Position numbers and translations under genes: made by a program
Notes under the pieces: model-generated
What the model was told of the DNA's origin: nothing
The model's database searches: none
Seen by the model: only the letters and a program-made list of their open reading frames with translations
Assembly (NCBI RefSeq): GCF_039566955.1
Contig: NZ_CP154796.1
Coordinates: forward strand, 1,798,001-1,862,000
Direction: 5' to 3'
Source: Micromonospora sp. DSM 45708
GTDB lineage: Bacteria > Actinomycetota > Actinomycetes > Mycobacteriales > Micromonosporaceae
DNA length: 64,000 nucleotides
In this document: one piece after another, positions 27,712 to 36,037 of the stretch
Layout: each line of letters begins with the position of its first letter
How positions within the stretch are numbered: position 1 is the first letter of the stretch

Positions 27712-28048
27712 TAGCGCTGGTTCTGTGGTCGGACCAGTCGGCGGCTGTGATGGAATTCGCAGTCGATAGGTTGGCCTTGGCTTTCTTGCTTCGGGCTTCG
27801 TCCACTTTTGGTCTGTGGCGCACGACCCAGCCCAGCTCTTCGAGTTCGTTGAGCCAGACGGCGATGGTGGAGCGGGCCATGCCTGTTGCCCGTTCCAGGT
27901 CTGTCAGGCTGAGGGAGAACTGCGCAGGGATTACTGCGGTTGAGTGATCCGACCATGTCAAGAGTGTGAGGATGAGGTGGCGTCCGGAAGGGCCGAGGGG
28001 ACACTCAGCATCTCGAACTGCGCGTTCTATTGCCCATCGCTCTGCCAT
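27659..28048 (-). CDS. Winged-helix DNA-binding protein
   Basis: A 129-residue protein. Residues 20-80 read as a winged helix: SGRHLILTLLTWSDHSTAVI, then LSLTDLERATGMARSTIAVW and LNELEELGWVVRHRPKVDE. This resembles the HTH_36/GntR-like domains of plasmid and integrative-element replication or control proteins in actinobacteria. The C-terminal tail repeats a short peptide (DWSDHRTSASP, then AWSDHRTEFKH). The IS5 element sits only 60 bp upstream of its start, so its native promoter may be displaced. No partner gene remains; it may be an orphan of a lost integrative element. Confidence 0.65.
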   Translation of the reverse strand: MAERWAIERAVRDAECPLGPSGRHLILTLLTWSDHSTAVIPAQFSLSLTDLERATGMARSTIAVWLNELEELGWVVRHRPKVDEARSKKAKANLSTANSITAADWSDHRTSASPTAEQAWSDHRTEFKH

Positions 28049-28108
28049 GCGTACGCCCTCCCGTCGCCACGCGCTGTCGTGGAAGCTCTGGTGTCATCCG
28101 GCACCTAA

Positions 28109-29056
28109 GAGGGCATCTGATCTCGGTTGGCGAGGTTGGTCCGATTAGGTGGTTTCGTTTCGCCAGGTTGGGGTGGATTCTCCGGTGAGGTAGCGGCTCA
28201 TTGTGTTAGCCATGGCCCAGTGGATCATCGTCCGGGTGCGGTGCGGGAGGGTCTCGTAGTCGCGGACGAGTCGTCGATGCTGCATGAGCCAGCCGAAGGT
28301 TCGTTCCACGACCCACCGGCGTGGCTGGACGTGGAAGCCCTTGCCTGCCGGGCGGGGTACCACCTCGACGTCGATGCCCAGCCGGGCGCCGTGCGCCCGG
28401 ACCGCGGTGTTGGAGCCGCCGTCGACCCACGCCTTGACCACGGTCGGATGGTCGGCCGAAACGGTGTCGAGCAGATGCCGGCCGCCGGCGGAGTCCTGGA
28501 CCGACGCGGCGGTGACGATCACCGCCAGAAGCAGACCGAGGGTGTCGGTGGCGATGTGCCGCTTGCGTCCCTTGATCTTCTTCGCGGCGTCAATGCCTTG
28601 GCTGGACTCAGCGATGTTGCTGGAGGTCTTCACGCTCTGCGAGTCCAGGACCACCGCCGTCGGGCTCCCTCGACGTCCTCGCGCGACTCGGACGCGTTCC
28701 CGCAGCAGGTCGTGGATGCGCTGGGTGGTCCCGTCCGCCTCCCACTTGGCGTAGTAGTCGTACACCGTTTTCGCCGGCGGAAGGTCATGCGGCAGGTACT
28801 CCCACGCGATCCCCGTCCTGGCCACGTAGAGGATCGCGTTGACGATCTCCCGCAGGTCATGCGCCGGCCTGCTGATCCCCAACCCCACCCGCGCTGCCCG
28901 CCACGCGGTCAGGACTGGCTCGATCAACGCCCACCGCTCATCCGACAAGTCCGACCGATACCCACGCCGCTGCACACCCACGCCGCAATCAACGACCCAC
29001 AGCGGCCCACGCCACGACCGAACGTGAAATAACCGCTACACGGATCAGATGCCCTC
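28109..29056 (-). mobile_element. Complete IS5-family insertion sequence (948 bp)
   Basis: Perfect 14-bp inverted repeats, GAGGGCATCTGATC at 28109-28122 and its complement at 29043-29056, flanked by the direct repeat TAA (28106-28108 and 29057-29059). One transposase gene on the minus strand fills it. It appears intact. Confidence 0.92.
28145..28981 (-). CDS. IS5-family transposase
   Basis: A 278-residue DDE transposase of the single-ORF IS5 type. The N-terminal DUF4096-like domain reads LSDERWALIEPVLTAW and WEYLPHDLPPAKTVYDYYAKW. The catalytic residues are in VVLDSQSVKTS (D113), KAWVDGGSN (D187) and the C-terminal RRWVVERTFGWLMQHRRLVR (E in VERTFGW). The spacing and the end of the protein are normal for the family, so it is probably functional. 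Confidence 0.95.
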   Translation of the reverse strand: MGVQRRGYRSDLSDERWALIEPVLTAWRAARVGLGISRPAHDLREIVNAILYVARTGIAWEYLPHDLPPAKTVYDYYAKWEADGTTQRIHDLLRERVRVARGRRGSPTAVVLDSQSVKTSSNIAESSQGIDAAKKIKGRKRHIATDTLGLLLAVIVTAASVQDSAGGRHLLDTVSADHPTVVKAWVDGGSNTAVRAHGARLGIDVEVVPRPAGKGFHVQPRRWVVERTFGWLMQHRRLVRDYETLPHRTRTMIHWAMANTMSRYLTGESTPTWRNETT

Positions 29057-29114
29057 TAAGCCCCGTGACGGTAGAAGCGCGTGGGTCTGCTGCACCGATA
29101 GGCGACAGTTTCAG

Positions 29115-29525
29115 TCAGGCGGCCTGACTGGCCGGTCGGGTCATGATGGTCTCGTACTCGATAGGGGTCAACCGGGACAGGGATCGTTGGCGTCGGCGGC
29201 GGTGGTAGGTCCGTTCGATCCAGGTCACGATCGCGGCCCTCAGTTGCTGCCGGGTCGTCCAGGTCCGGCGGTCGAGGACGTTGTTCTGCAGCAGGCCGAA
29301 GAACGACTCCATGGCGGCGTTGTCGCCGGCGGCGCCGACTCTGCCCATCGACCCGATCATGTGGTGCTGGTTGAGGGCACGGACGAACTTCCGGCTGCGA
29401 AATTGCGACCCGCGGTCGGTGTGCAGCACGCAGCCGGCCACGTCACCACGACGGGCTACAGCGTTGTGCAGGGCGTTGACCGCCAGCCTCGACTTCATCC
29501 GCGAGTCGATGGAGTACTGGCTGGC
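29115..29525 (-). pseudogene. IS3-family OrfB remnant (C-terminal part)
   Basis: The last 135 or so residues of an IS3 OrfB: GYSID-type start (YSIDSRMKSRLAVNALHNAV), second aspartate in CVLHTDRGSQFRSRKF, glutamate in NAAMESFFGLLQNNVLDRR, and the usual ending RRQRSLSRLTPIEYETIM. The N-terminal half, including the first catalytic aspartate and all of OrfA, is missing; the homology breaks near 29525. It belongs to a different IS3 group from the copy at 4.9-6.2 kb. It is inactive. Confidence 0.85.
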
Positions 29526-30010
29526 CCATGGCAGAGCCGTCAAATGACGGCCGCGCCCGAGAACGCAGAGGCCGACGTGTGGTCGGGCATGAGACGCTCT
29601 CGGGGGCTGAACATAGCAATTCTTGAAGCCGGATTCTGTCCATCATGGCGCGATGACGATCTGCGTAATCGGCGTCGTTTCGCGTGGGGTTACGGTATCG
29701 ATCACCCCACCGACACGAACCCTCGTCCCTACGGTAGGCGGGTCGCGTTGCGCGACTGCGATGTAGTGGGCCTGTGATCGCACGATCGGCGTCAGCATCA
29801 GCGCTTGGCAGGAATTTGTTGCTGGGAAGTCAGTACTGTCTACGTCAGCAGATCGTGGGCAGGACGTCGTCCCAGGCTGTCAGCTCGGCGATGAGCTCCT
29901 AAGCGGCACTGAGCGCCGGCAGGAGCAGTTCGCCCGCCTCACCATCGAGGACGGGACGGTCGAGCGCGGCGCGATAAGCGCGGGACAACTCGGCGCGGTG
30001 AATCCTCGGG
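29526..30010. other. Gene-free stretch between the IS3 remnant and the CRISPR relic
   Basis: About 485 bp. A short minus-strand open stretch near 29900-30003 (ELSRAYRAALDRPVLDGEAG) may be the tail of a lost gene. Nothing else is recognisable. Confidence 0.5.
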
Positions 30011-30077
30011 CGGTGGGGCGATGTTTGGTGTTTGAATCCGGTCCGGTGGTCGGACCAGGTTTGTCCGGCTGTCGGAC
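30011..30077. repeat. 67-bp repeat, copy B, abutting the CRISPR relic
   Basis: About 90% identical to 27645-27711. Its last base (30077) is immediately followed by the first CRISPR repeat (30078), so the duplicated segment and the CRISPR sequence were joined at this point. Confidence 0.85.
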
Positions 30078-30339
30078 GGATCACCCTACGTGCCGCGGGG
30101 AGCAGCCCGAGGTCATCGTGTTCGACAACCTGATGGACGGATCACCCCCGCGGCGCGGGGAGTAGCTCGGGTACAGTCCGGAAAGATCTTGGCTTAGAGG
30201 ATCACCCCCCGCGTGCGCGGGGAGCAGCAAGGAGTGGGCCCGCTGGACCTGCTCCCCGCGCACCGGGGGGGTGATCCCGTCGCCGCGGCGCCGGCGATGC
30301 CGAGGGCGATCTGCTCCCCGCGCACGCGGGGGTGATACC
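30078..30339. CRISPR. Degenerate type I-E-like CRISPR relic, repeats in both orientations
   Basis: Five repeats of the GGATCACCCCCGCGTGCGCG + GGGAGCAG type. Three are forward: 30078-30105, 30139-30165 (27 nt, one base short) and 30199-30227. Two are reverse-complemented: 30249-30277 and 30311-30339. Spacers are exactly 33 nt at 30106-30138, 30166-30198 and 30278-30310; the piece between the opposing repeats (30228-30248) is only 21 nt. Repeat 1 is the most diverged (CCCTACGTGCCG in the middle). After the last repeat another spacer-length piece follows, but no further repeat. No cas gene or leader is in the window. The repeat form and 33-nt spacers match type I-E arrays of actinobacteria. Confidence 0.88.
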
Positions 30340-30411
30340 CCGGCTGATCCCGGTCTCGGCCCTTGCCAAGGCCCGTCACCCGGACGTTCCCGCCGAGTTC
30401 GCGCAGGCCGC

Positions 30412-31010
30412 GGCGCGTCGTGGGCGTTGGCCGCGCTGGCACTGCTCCTCGCGGCCGTCGTCCTCGGCCGCGGGACGCTGCCATGGTGGGCAACCGCTGG
30501 TGCGGTGATCAGCCCGCTGGCCGCCACGGCGCTGCTTGGGGCGTACCCGATGATGTCGGTGGTGATCTGCGCGGCCACCAGCCTGGCCGCGGGCCTGGCG
30601 ATCCGCGAGTCGGTACCGGTGTGGAGCGCCGCGCTCGGCGCGGCGCTGTTCGTGATCAGCCTGCTGGCCGGGCACCGCGCCCCGCGTCCGATGCCCGCGC
30701 TGGCCGTGCTCGGCGTCGCCGCACTGCTGGACGTTGCCTACGGCCTGGCGGCGGGTGGGGGGCCGGTCTGCTCATGCTCGCCCTGGTCGTCGCCCTGCCG
30801 TGGGCGCTCGGGCGCATCCTGCGCCAGCAGAACCAGCTCGTGGTGCTCAGCGCCGAGCAGGCCCGGCTTCAAGAGCGCGCGCATCGCCCACGACATGCAC
30901 GACACGCTCGGGCACGAGCTCAGCCTGCTCGCGCTGCGCGCCGCGGCCCTGGAGATGGCGCCCGAACTGGACGATCGGCACCGGGCCGTGATGCTCAAAC
31001 CAAGGCATCG
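30412..31010 (+). pseudogene. NarL/DesK-type sensor histidine kinase, frameshifted and truncated
   Basis: A membrane sensor part reads LAALALLLAAVVLG, TAGAVISPLAATALLGAYPM and MSVVICAATSLAAGLAIRES. Near 30760 the frame shifts to GLLMLALVVALPWALGRIL and QQNQLVVLSAEQARLQER, then near 30880 it shifts again to the dimerisation/phosphoacceptor helix ARIAHDMHDTLGHELSLLAL (HisKA_3, His in the AHDMHD motif). The sequence ends near VMLKP, so the ATP-binding domain is absent. No partner response regulator is present. With two frameshifts and a missing catalytic domain it is dead. Confidence 0.8.
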
Positions 31011-31094
31011 CGGGCTTCAATCGATCTTCGCGGGGAGGCCGAGCCGGCCGGATGGGCCGAGCCACGCCCTCACACTCGCAACTGGCGCTCGTAC

Positions 31095-31141
31095 GCCCGA
31101 GGCGGGTGGCCGTCGTTCGGTGACGGCCACCCGCCTCGGGC
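31095..31141 (-). terminator. 20-bp perfect hairpin after the lipase gene
   Basis: GCCCGAGGCGGGTGGCCGTC (31095-31114), loop GTTCGGT, and the exact complement at 31122-31141. It lies about 70 bp beyond the lipase stop and also beyond the end of the kinase relic, so it can serve both directions. Confidence 0.85.
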
Positions 31142-31211
31142 GGGTTGGTGTGCGACAGTCCGGCCGGTGCTGCCTCAGCATCGCGGTCGGTCGGGCCGGT
31201 CGGGTCCTCCC

Positions 31212-32096
31212 CTACCAGCGCCACCAGTAGTAGAGGGAGTTGTTGGCCGAGCGTGCCGGCGGGGCGCCCCAGCCCTGCGACCAGTTGGTTTCGTAGTAGT
31301 TCTTGTAACGCTGGTAGTAGCTGCCGCTCACCACCTGGTGGACGTTGCTGTGTTCGAGTCCCTGGTTCGCGTCGTAGCGAAGATAGTGGCCGGCGGTCAT
31401 GCCGAGCGCGGACTCGGTTGAGATGGTGTCGTCGTCGTCCGAGCCGATCAGGGTCCAGTCGGTGCCCTGTGCTGACTGCGGACTCTGGTAGAGCGCGTTG
31501 AGCAACGCGGAGCCGGGGGACATCTCGACGCACTGCCGGTATCCGTAGGTGGCCGCGCAGGCGCTCGCCCGGTTCGTGCCCCGGTGTGGCGTGCCGATGG
31601 TCACGACGTCCTCGATGTAAAGGTACGGGGGCCACCCGCTGCCCTTGGCGGCCACACCGGTCAGCGCCGAGCGGACGATGAGTCCGCCCATGGAGTGAGC
31701 TATGACGTCGACCGAGATGTTGTTCTTCGAGAAGGAGGTGTAGATGTTCCAGGCCAGGAGGCGACCCAGCTCGTAGATGGAGACATCACGATCTCCGTTC
31801 TCCCGGATGACCGTGTTGCAGCCGTTGTCGCCCTTGTAGAAGCTCACCGTGTGGTACGAGCCCTTCCAGCCCCACGAGCGCATGGCATCCGCCGTCGGCT
31901 TCCAGTAACCCTCCCAGCAGTGGTGGCCGGGATCGCGCCCGAGCAGGTCGAAGGTGAACCCGGGCACGAAGTAGACAGGTTCGTTGAAGCTGTCGTCGCG
32001 AGCGGGCGCCGCGTGCGCGGCAGCGCCGGCGCCCACCACTCCCACGACCGTAGCCAGTGCCGCTGTCGCGACGAGCGCCAACATTTTCTTCAGCAA
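31212..32096 (-). CDS. Secreted alpha/beta hydrolase (lipase/esterase)
   Basis: A 294-residue exported esterase of the bacterial lipase type. The TTG at 32096 is preferred: GGAGG lies 6 bp upstream and it gives the signal peptide MLKKMLALVATAALATVVGV ending AAAHA. The ATG at 32084 is a weaker option and the far upstream ATG (32138) has no site. The fold is marked by PVYFVPGFTFDLLG (oxyanion side), VDVIAHSMGGLIVRSAL with the nucleophile serine, and TIGTPHRGTN after the active strand. The catalytic Asp and His are likely in the GTDWTLIGSDDDD and SNVHQVV segments. Several cysteines suggest disulphides outside the cell. It is read divergently from the NB-ARC regulator that follows. Confidence 0.88.
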   Translation of the reverse strand: MLKKMLALVATAALATVVGVVGAGAAAHAAPARDDSFNEPVYFVPGFTFDLLGRDPGHHCWEGYWKPTADAMRSWGWKGSYHTVSFYKGDNGCNTVIRENGDRDVSIYELGRLLAWNIYTSFSKNNISVDVIAHSMGGLIVRSALTGVAAKGSGWPPYLYIEDVVTIGTPHRGTNRASACAATYGYRQCVEMSPGSALLNALYQSPQSAQGTDWTLIGSDDDDTISTESALGMTAGHYLRYDANQGLEHSNVHQVVSGSYYQRYKNYYETNWSQGWGAPPARSANNSLYYWWRW

Positions 32097-32260
32097 GTCT
32101 GACCTCCGAGGGGTGGATGATGATGATGGTCTGCTCATCGCAGCACCGGAGGCGGAAGGAACTCAATGCGTCGATGCGTGCGGAACCGTGCCGAACAGCC
32201 TCGGACGCGGTATCTGAACCCGCTGGTCAACGCATTCTCCAGGTATGAGTCAGGACTGTC

Positions 32261-34903
32261 GTGAAAGGACGGCTGGTTGTGCCGACTACTCCACCGCCGA
32301 GTCCCGATGAGGTCAGCAGCACCGCGGAGTTCGTCGCGGCCCTACGCCGATTGAGAGACTGGTCGGGGCAGACCTATCGGCAACTCACGCGTCGCGCGCA
32401 GACTGCCGGCGACATCCTGCCCCCGAGCACGACGGTGACCATGCTGAGCCGCCCCAGCCTTCCCCGAGAAGAGTTGGTCTCGGCGTTCGTCCGGGCTTGC
32501 GGGCTCGACGAAGCCGCTGCCGCTCGTTGGGTAGCCGTCCGTGGTGCCCTCGCGTCCAACTCCACCTCCGGCGGGGGCACACCGCCGATTCCACACGAAG
32601 GCCGGTGGCGCGCTCCCGAACGCGACGTCGTTCCGGCCATGCTGCCCACGGACATCGCCGATTTCACCGGACGCGAAGAGCACGTCACGGCGTTGTGTCA
32701 GCATTTGCTGGGCCTGGATCAGGACACCCGTCGTCACCATGCCACGCCCGTCGCGACCATCAGCGGTATGGGCGGCGTGGGCAAGACAACTCTCGCAGTG
32801 CACGTCGGGCATCGGCTGACCGCGGCGTATCCGGATGGCCAGCTCTATGTGAACCTGCGTGGAGTCGAGACGTCACCGCTGCGGTCCGGCGACGTACTGG
32901 CGAAGTTCCTCCGCGCGCTGGGCGTGGACAGCCGGATGATTCCCGCCGACGAGGCTGAGCGCGCCGAACTGTTCCGTACCCACCTCGCCGGCCGGCGGGT
33001 GCTGCTGTTGCTGGACAACGCCGCCAGCGAGGAGCAGGTCCGACCCGTCATCCCAGGGACCGCGACATGCGCGGTGTTGATTACCAGCCGATCGCGGCTG
33101 GCGGGCATCGAGGGCGCGCGGCGAGTCGACGTGGATGTGTTTCCACCGGCCGCCGCGCTGCGGCTGCTGGCCGCTGTCGCCGGGGGCGACCGAGTCACCG
33201 CAGAGCACCTCGATGCGATGCAGATCGTCACCCTGTGCGGCGGGCTACCGCTCGCGATCCGCGTGGCTGGGGCCCGGCTCGCCGGCCGACCCGCCTGGCG
33301 TCTCGGACATCTGGCGACGATGCTCGACGACGAGCGACGACGCCTGGACTGGCTGGCAACCGGCGACCTGGCCGTTCGCGCCTCGTTGACGTTGAGTTAC
33401 CAAGCGCTCGATGAGCGGGCACGTGGGCTGTTGCGTCTTCTGAGCGTCTTCGACCTGCCGGACTTCCCAGCGTGGTTTGTCGCGGTCGTGCTCGAGGAAA
33501 CGCTGGCGAGCGGTACCGCACATGCCGAGGCGCTGGTGGACGCCCAACTGCTCAATGCCATCGGCACCGATGTCTGCGGCCAGCAGCGGTACCGGATTCA
33601 TGATCTGGTCCGGCTGTTCGCGAGGGAACGCGCCACTGAGGAGGAGACCGGCGAGGCCGTGGTGGAGGCCCTGCGTCGTGGTTTCGGTGGGTGGCTCGCC
33701 GTCGCCGAGCGGATGGCCAGGCACATGCCGGGGCCCTGCTACGCGGCGATCAGTGGTCCGGCCCGGCGCCCGCTGATGGACTGGTCCCACCCGGACCTGT
33801 CGGCTCCCGATCCAGGACTGTGGTTCGACGCCGAACGGGCGACGCTGCTCTCCACCATCCGGCAAGCATGCGTGCTCGGTTATGACGACGTCGCGTTCGA
33901 CCTGGCCGGATGCATGGAGAAGTACTTCGACGTGCGCGGCATGTACCGCGACTGGGCCGACGTCAACGCCGAGGTCATGTCCGTGTGCCAGGCCGCGGGC
34001 AACCGCCTGGGTGAGGCGGTCATGCTACGCGGACTCATCGACCTCACCACGTGGATCGACGACCGGCCGTCCGGCGACGCCATGTCCCGCCAGCATGACG
34101 AAGCGGCGCGACTGCTGGAGATGTTCACCCAGCTGCGGCACGAGCCGGGCATGTCCGACGCCGCGGTGATGTGTGCGTGGGCACTCGTGGCCGCCGGCGA
34201 CCATTCCGCAGCCGCTGCCCGTGCCAGAGAGGCTCTGCAACTCGCCGAACGGTCGGATCATCGAGGCGGCCGGATCCGAGCTCGCCTCGCGCTGTCCCTC
34301 ATCAGCTACGAGCAGGGACGATTCGCCGACGCCGCGTTGCTCACCGAGATGCTCGACGAGGCACGTGCGTTGAACAATCCGCGCTGGGTCGCGACCGTAC
34401 TGCAGTTCGCCGGCACCGCGCTTGCCGATCTCGGTCACTTCGTACGCAGTCACCAGATGCTGCACGAGTCGCTGAGCATCGCCCAACGCCACGGCGACAC
34501 CTACACCGAGGTGTTCACGCTTGTCGGCTTGGCCCGCCTCTACCTGCGGCGGGGAGCGTCGACAGCACGGGAGACGGCCGAGGCGGCGGTGAGGCTCAGC
34601 CGCGCATACCACATGACCCACCACCTGGCCGAGGCGCTGCTCCTTCTGGGCGAGATCGAGTTGACCGAGGACCACCCCGCGGAGGCGATCGACCGCCTGG
34701 AGGAGTCCGTCGCGCTCTGGAGGACACGTGGCTGGCATTCGCTGCACGCCACGGCACTCGAACGCCTCGGCCACGCCTACGCGCGCACTGGTTCGCCAGC
34801 CGCCCAGCAGGCGTTCGACGAGGCCCGCGCGATCTCCGCCCGCCTCGTCACCGCCGAGCATGCCTCACCACCGACTCTGCTGCCCCCGCCGGACGCGGAC
34901 TGA
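32261..34903 (+). CDS. AfsR-like NB-ARC-TPR transcriptional regulator
   Basis: An 880-residue STAND regulator. The N-terminal 100 residues look like a degenerate HTH (EFVAALRRLRDWSGQTYRQL). The NB-ARC has its P-loop in ISGMGGVGKTTLAVHVGHRL (about 166-185), Walker B in RRVLLLLDNA (about 246) and an MHD-type motif YRIHDLVRLFARERA (about 446). The C-terminal 400 residues are TPR-like (for example AMVCAWALVAAGDHSAAAAR-type and AEALLLLGEIELTEDHPAEA). It lacks the winged-helix plus BTAD domain of true SARPs. The GTG at 32261 is uncertain; the GTG at 32279 has AAAGGA about 10 bp upstream. It probably controls neighbouring genes; the three secreted-protein genes just downstream, behind a 33-bp dyad, are candidates. 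Confidence 0.85.
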   Translation: MKGRLVVPTTPPPSPDEVSSTAEFVAALRRLRDWSGQTYRQLTRRAQTAGDILPPSTTVTMLSRPSLPREELVSAFVRACGLDEAAAARWVAVRGALASNSTSGGGTPPIPHEGRWRAPERDVVPAMLPTDIADFTGREEHVTALCQHLLGLDQDTRRHHATPVATISGMGGVGKTTLAVHVGHRLTAAYPDGQLYVNLRGVETSPLRSGDVLAKFLRALGVDSRMIPADEAERAELFRTHLAGRRVLLLLDNAASEEQVRPVIPGTATCAVLITSRSRLAGIEGARRVDVDVFPPAAALRLLAAVAGGDRVTAEHLDAMQIVTLCGGLPLAIRVAGARLAGRPAWRLGHLATMLDDERRRLDWLATGDLAVRASLTLSYQALDERARGLLRLLSVFDLPDFPAWFVAVVLEETLASGTAHAEALVDAQLLNAIGTDVCGQQRYRIHDLVRLFARERATEEETGEAVVEALRRGFGGWLAVAERMARHMPGPCYAAISGPARRPLMDWSHPDLSAPDPGLWFDAERATLLSTIRQACVLGYDDVAFDLAGCMEKYFDVRGMYRDWADVNAEVMSVCQAAGNRLGEAVMLRGLIDLTTWIDDRPSGDAMSRQHDEAARLLEMFTQLRHEPGMSDAAVMCAWALVAAGDHSAAAARAREALQLAERSDHRGGRIRARLALSLISYEQGRFADAALLTEMLDEARALNNPRWVATVLQFAGTALADLGHFVRSHQMLHESLSIAQRHGDTYTEVFTLVGLARLYLRRGASTARETAEAAVRLSRAYHMTHHLAEALLLLGEIELTEDHPAEAIDRLEESVALWRTRGWHSLHATALERLGHAYARTGSPAAQQAFDEARAISARLVTAEHASPPTLLPPPDAD

Positions 34904-34982
34904 GCCCCGACCGGAGAGCGAATCTGGCGTAGGGAGTGGTCGCCCAGCAGCGGGCCAACTGTCGGAGGGCGCGCGGTCAGCC

Positions 34983-35015
34983 GCGTTCGGTGGTGTTCCG
35001 AACACAGCCGAACGC
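34983..35015. promoter_or_regulatory. 33-bp near-perfect dyad upstream of secreted-protein genes
   Basis: GCGTTCGG-TG-GTGTTC-C-GAACAC-AG-CCGAACGC: an inner GTGTTC/GAACAC palindrome nested inside a GCGTTCGG/CCGAACGC palindrome, with only the two spacer bases unmatched. It lies 80 bp after the regulator stop and 83 bp before the first secreted-protein start. It could be an operator (two half-site pairs) or a terminator; no T-run follows. Confidence 0.6.
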
Positions 35016-35097
35016 AGAATCCGTTGTGACGCTTCTCGTCAGCTGATGCGATGACCACACATCTCCGAACCGCCCTCTTCGAGAGGAACGTGATCAC

Positions 35098-35562
35098 GTG
35101 CGAATCACCACAGGGCTGCGGCGCGTATTCGTGACCGCTTTGGTCGTCCTGCTCAGCCCGGTCGTACTCGTCCAACCGGCGCACGCCGACGCGGAACGCT
35201 GCGTGGACAACTGGAGCGGCAACCTGTGCCTGCAAACGACCAACTCCGGTGCCACCGTGTCCAGGGCCAAGGCCATCCTGAGGTTCCACTCCTGGCAATG
35301 CGGCGGCACGTACGGGACGGACCGGTACGACACCGACATGCACTTTACGCTCTGGGGGACCCGGAGCAACGGTTCCAGCTTTGCCATGAGCGGCTCGGGT
35401 GCCTGCGACGTCAACGGCACATACGCCCGCGCGGCGGAGGCGGAGTACAAGACCTTCGTCGTCAACACGACGTTCAAGTCGCGGTCCAAGCTGTGCCTGC
35501 GGGCCGACTTCCAGTCGCCCACGTCCGGCGACGACAACTACGCCTGCTACATCGTGCCGTGA
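35098..35562 (+). CDS. Small secreted protein, unknown family
   Basis: A 154-residue exported protein. The GTG start follows GAGAGGAA. The signal peptide is RRVFVTALVVLLSPVVLVQP with an AHADA cleavage site. The mature part has six or more cysteines (for example ERCVDNWSGNLCLQTT and LCLRADFQSP) and Gly/Ser/Thr-rich strands, suggesting a small disulphide-bonded beta fold. I do not recognise the family. It is first in a run of three secreted genes on the same strand (gaps of 37 and 21 bp), likely one operon. Confidence 0.8.
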   Translation: MRITTGLRRVFVTALVVLLSPVVLVQPAHADAERCVDNWSGNLCLQTTNSGATVSRAKAILRFHSWQCGGTYGTDRYDTDMHFTLWGTRSNGSSFAMSGSGACDVNGTYARAAEAEYKTFVVNTTFKSRSKLCLRADFQSPTSGDDNYACYIVP

Positions 35563-35599
35563 GCAACGTTCCCCCGTACGGAAGGAAGGTCACCTCATC

Positions 35600-36016
35600 A
35601 TGCGTCTGACGGCGCGCGTCGCGACGGTGCTCTCTTTGGCTGCTGCAGCCGTGGCCACGGCTGCAGCGCCGGCCGCGGCGGAACAGCGGACGGCATACTG
35701 CGGCGACACCTATGGCCCTGATAAAGGCTGGCACCAGTGTGGGATCGCGACATTCGACGACCCCGGCAACATCGAGAAGATAACGGTCATGGACCAGAAC
35801 AGGGACGGTCACAGCGTTGTCGCCGTCTGGCAGAACCAGTCGACCGGTGCGTACAGCAACGTGTGGCACGTCGACGGCGTCGGGAACAGCACGGTGGAAT
35901 ACGTCGACTACCTCGCCGAGGGCACGCCGGTGCGCTTCAAGGTGTGTGCCGGCGAAGGCGGCAGTCTGCAGATTCTCAGTTCGACCTGCAGCCAGTGGAT
36001 TAGCCTCACCGCGTAG
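35600..36016 (+). CDS. Small secreted protein, unknown family
   Basis: A 138-residue exported protein. ATG at 35600 with GGAAGGAAGG about 10 bp upstream. Signal peptide MRLTARVATVLSLAAAAVAT ending PAAAEQ. The mature part (QRTAYCGDTYGPDKGWHQCG, later VVAVWQNQSTGAYSNVWHVD) carries four cysteines and many aromatic residues and looks like a small beta-sandwich. No family recognised. Second gene of the three-gene secreted cluster. Confidence 0.8.
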   Translation: MRLTARVATVLSLAAAAVATAAAPAAAEQRTAYCGDTYGPDKGWHQCGIATFDDPGNIEKITVMDQNRDGHSVVAVWQNQSTGAYSNVWHVDGVGNSTVEYVDYLAEGTPVRFKVCAGEGGSLQILSSTCSQWISLTA

Positions 36017-36037
36017 CCCATCCGGAGGAGCACCCCT

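Noticed and set aside
30228..30248. A sixth, short CRISPR spacer
   Set aside because: It is 21 nt between repeats of opposite direction, so it is a junction product and not a normal 33-nt spacer.
32261..34903. SARP-type activator
   Set aside because: NB-ARC and TPR parts fit AfsR, but the winged-helix plus BTAD segment of SARPs is absent; called AfsR-like only.
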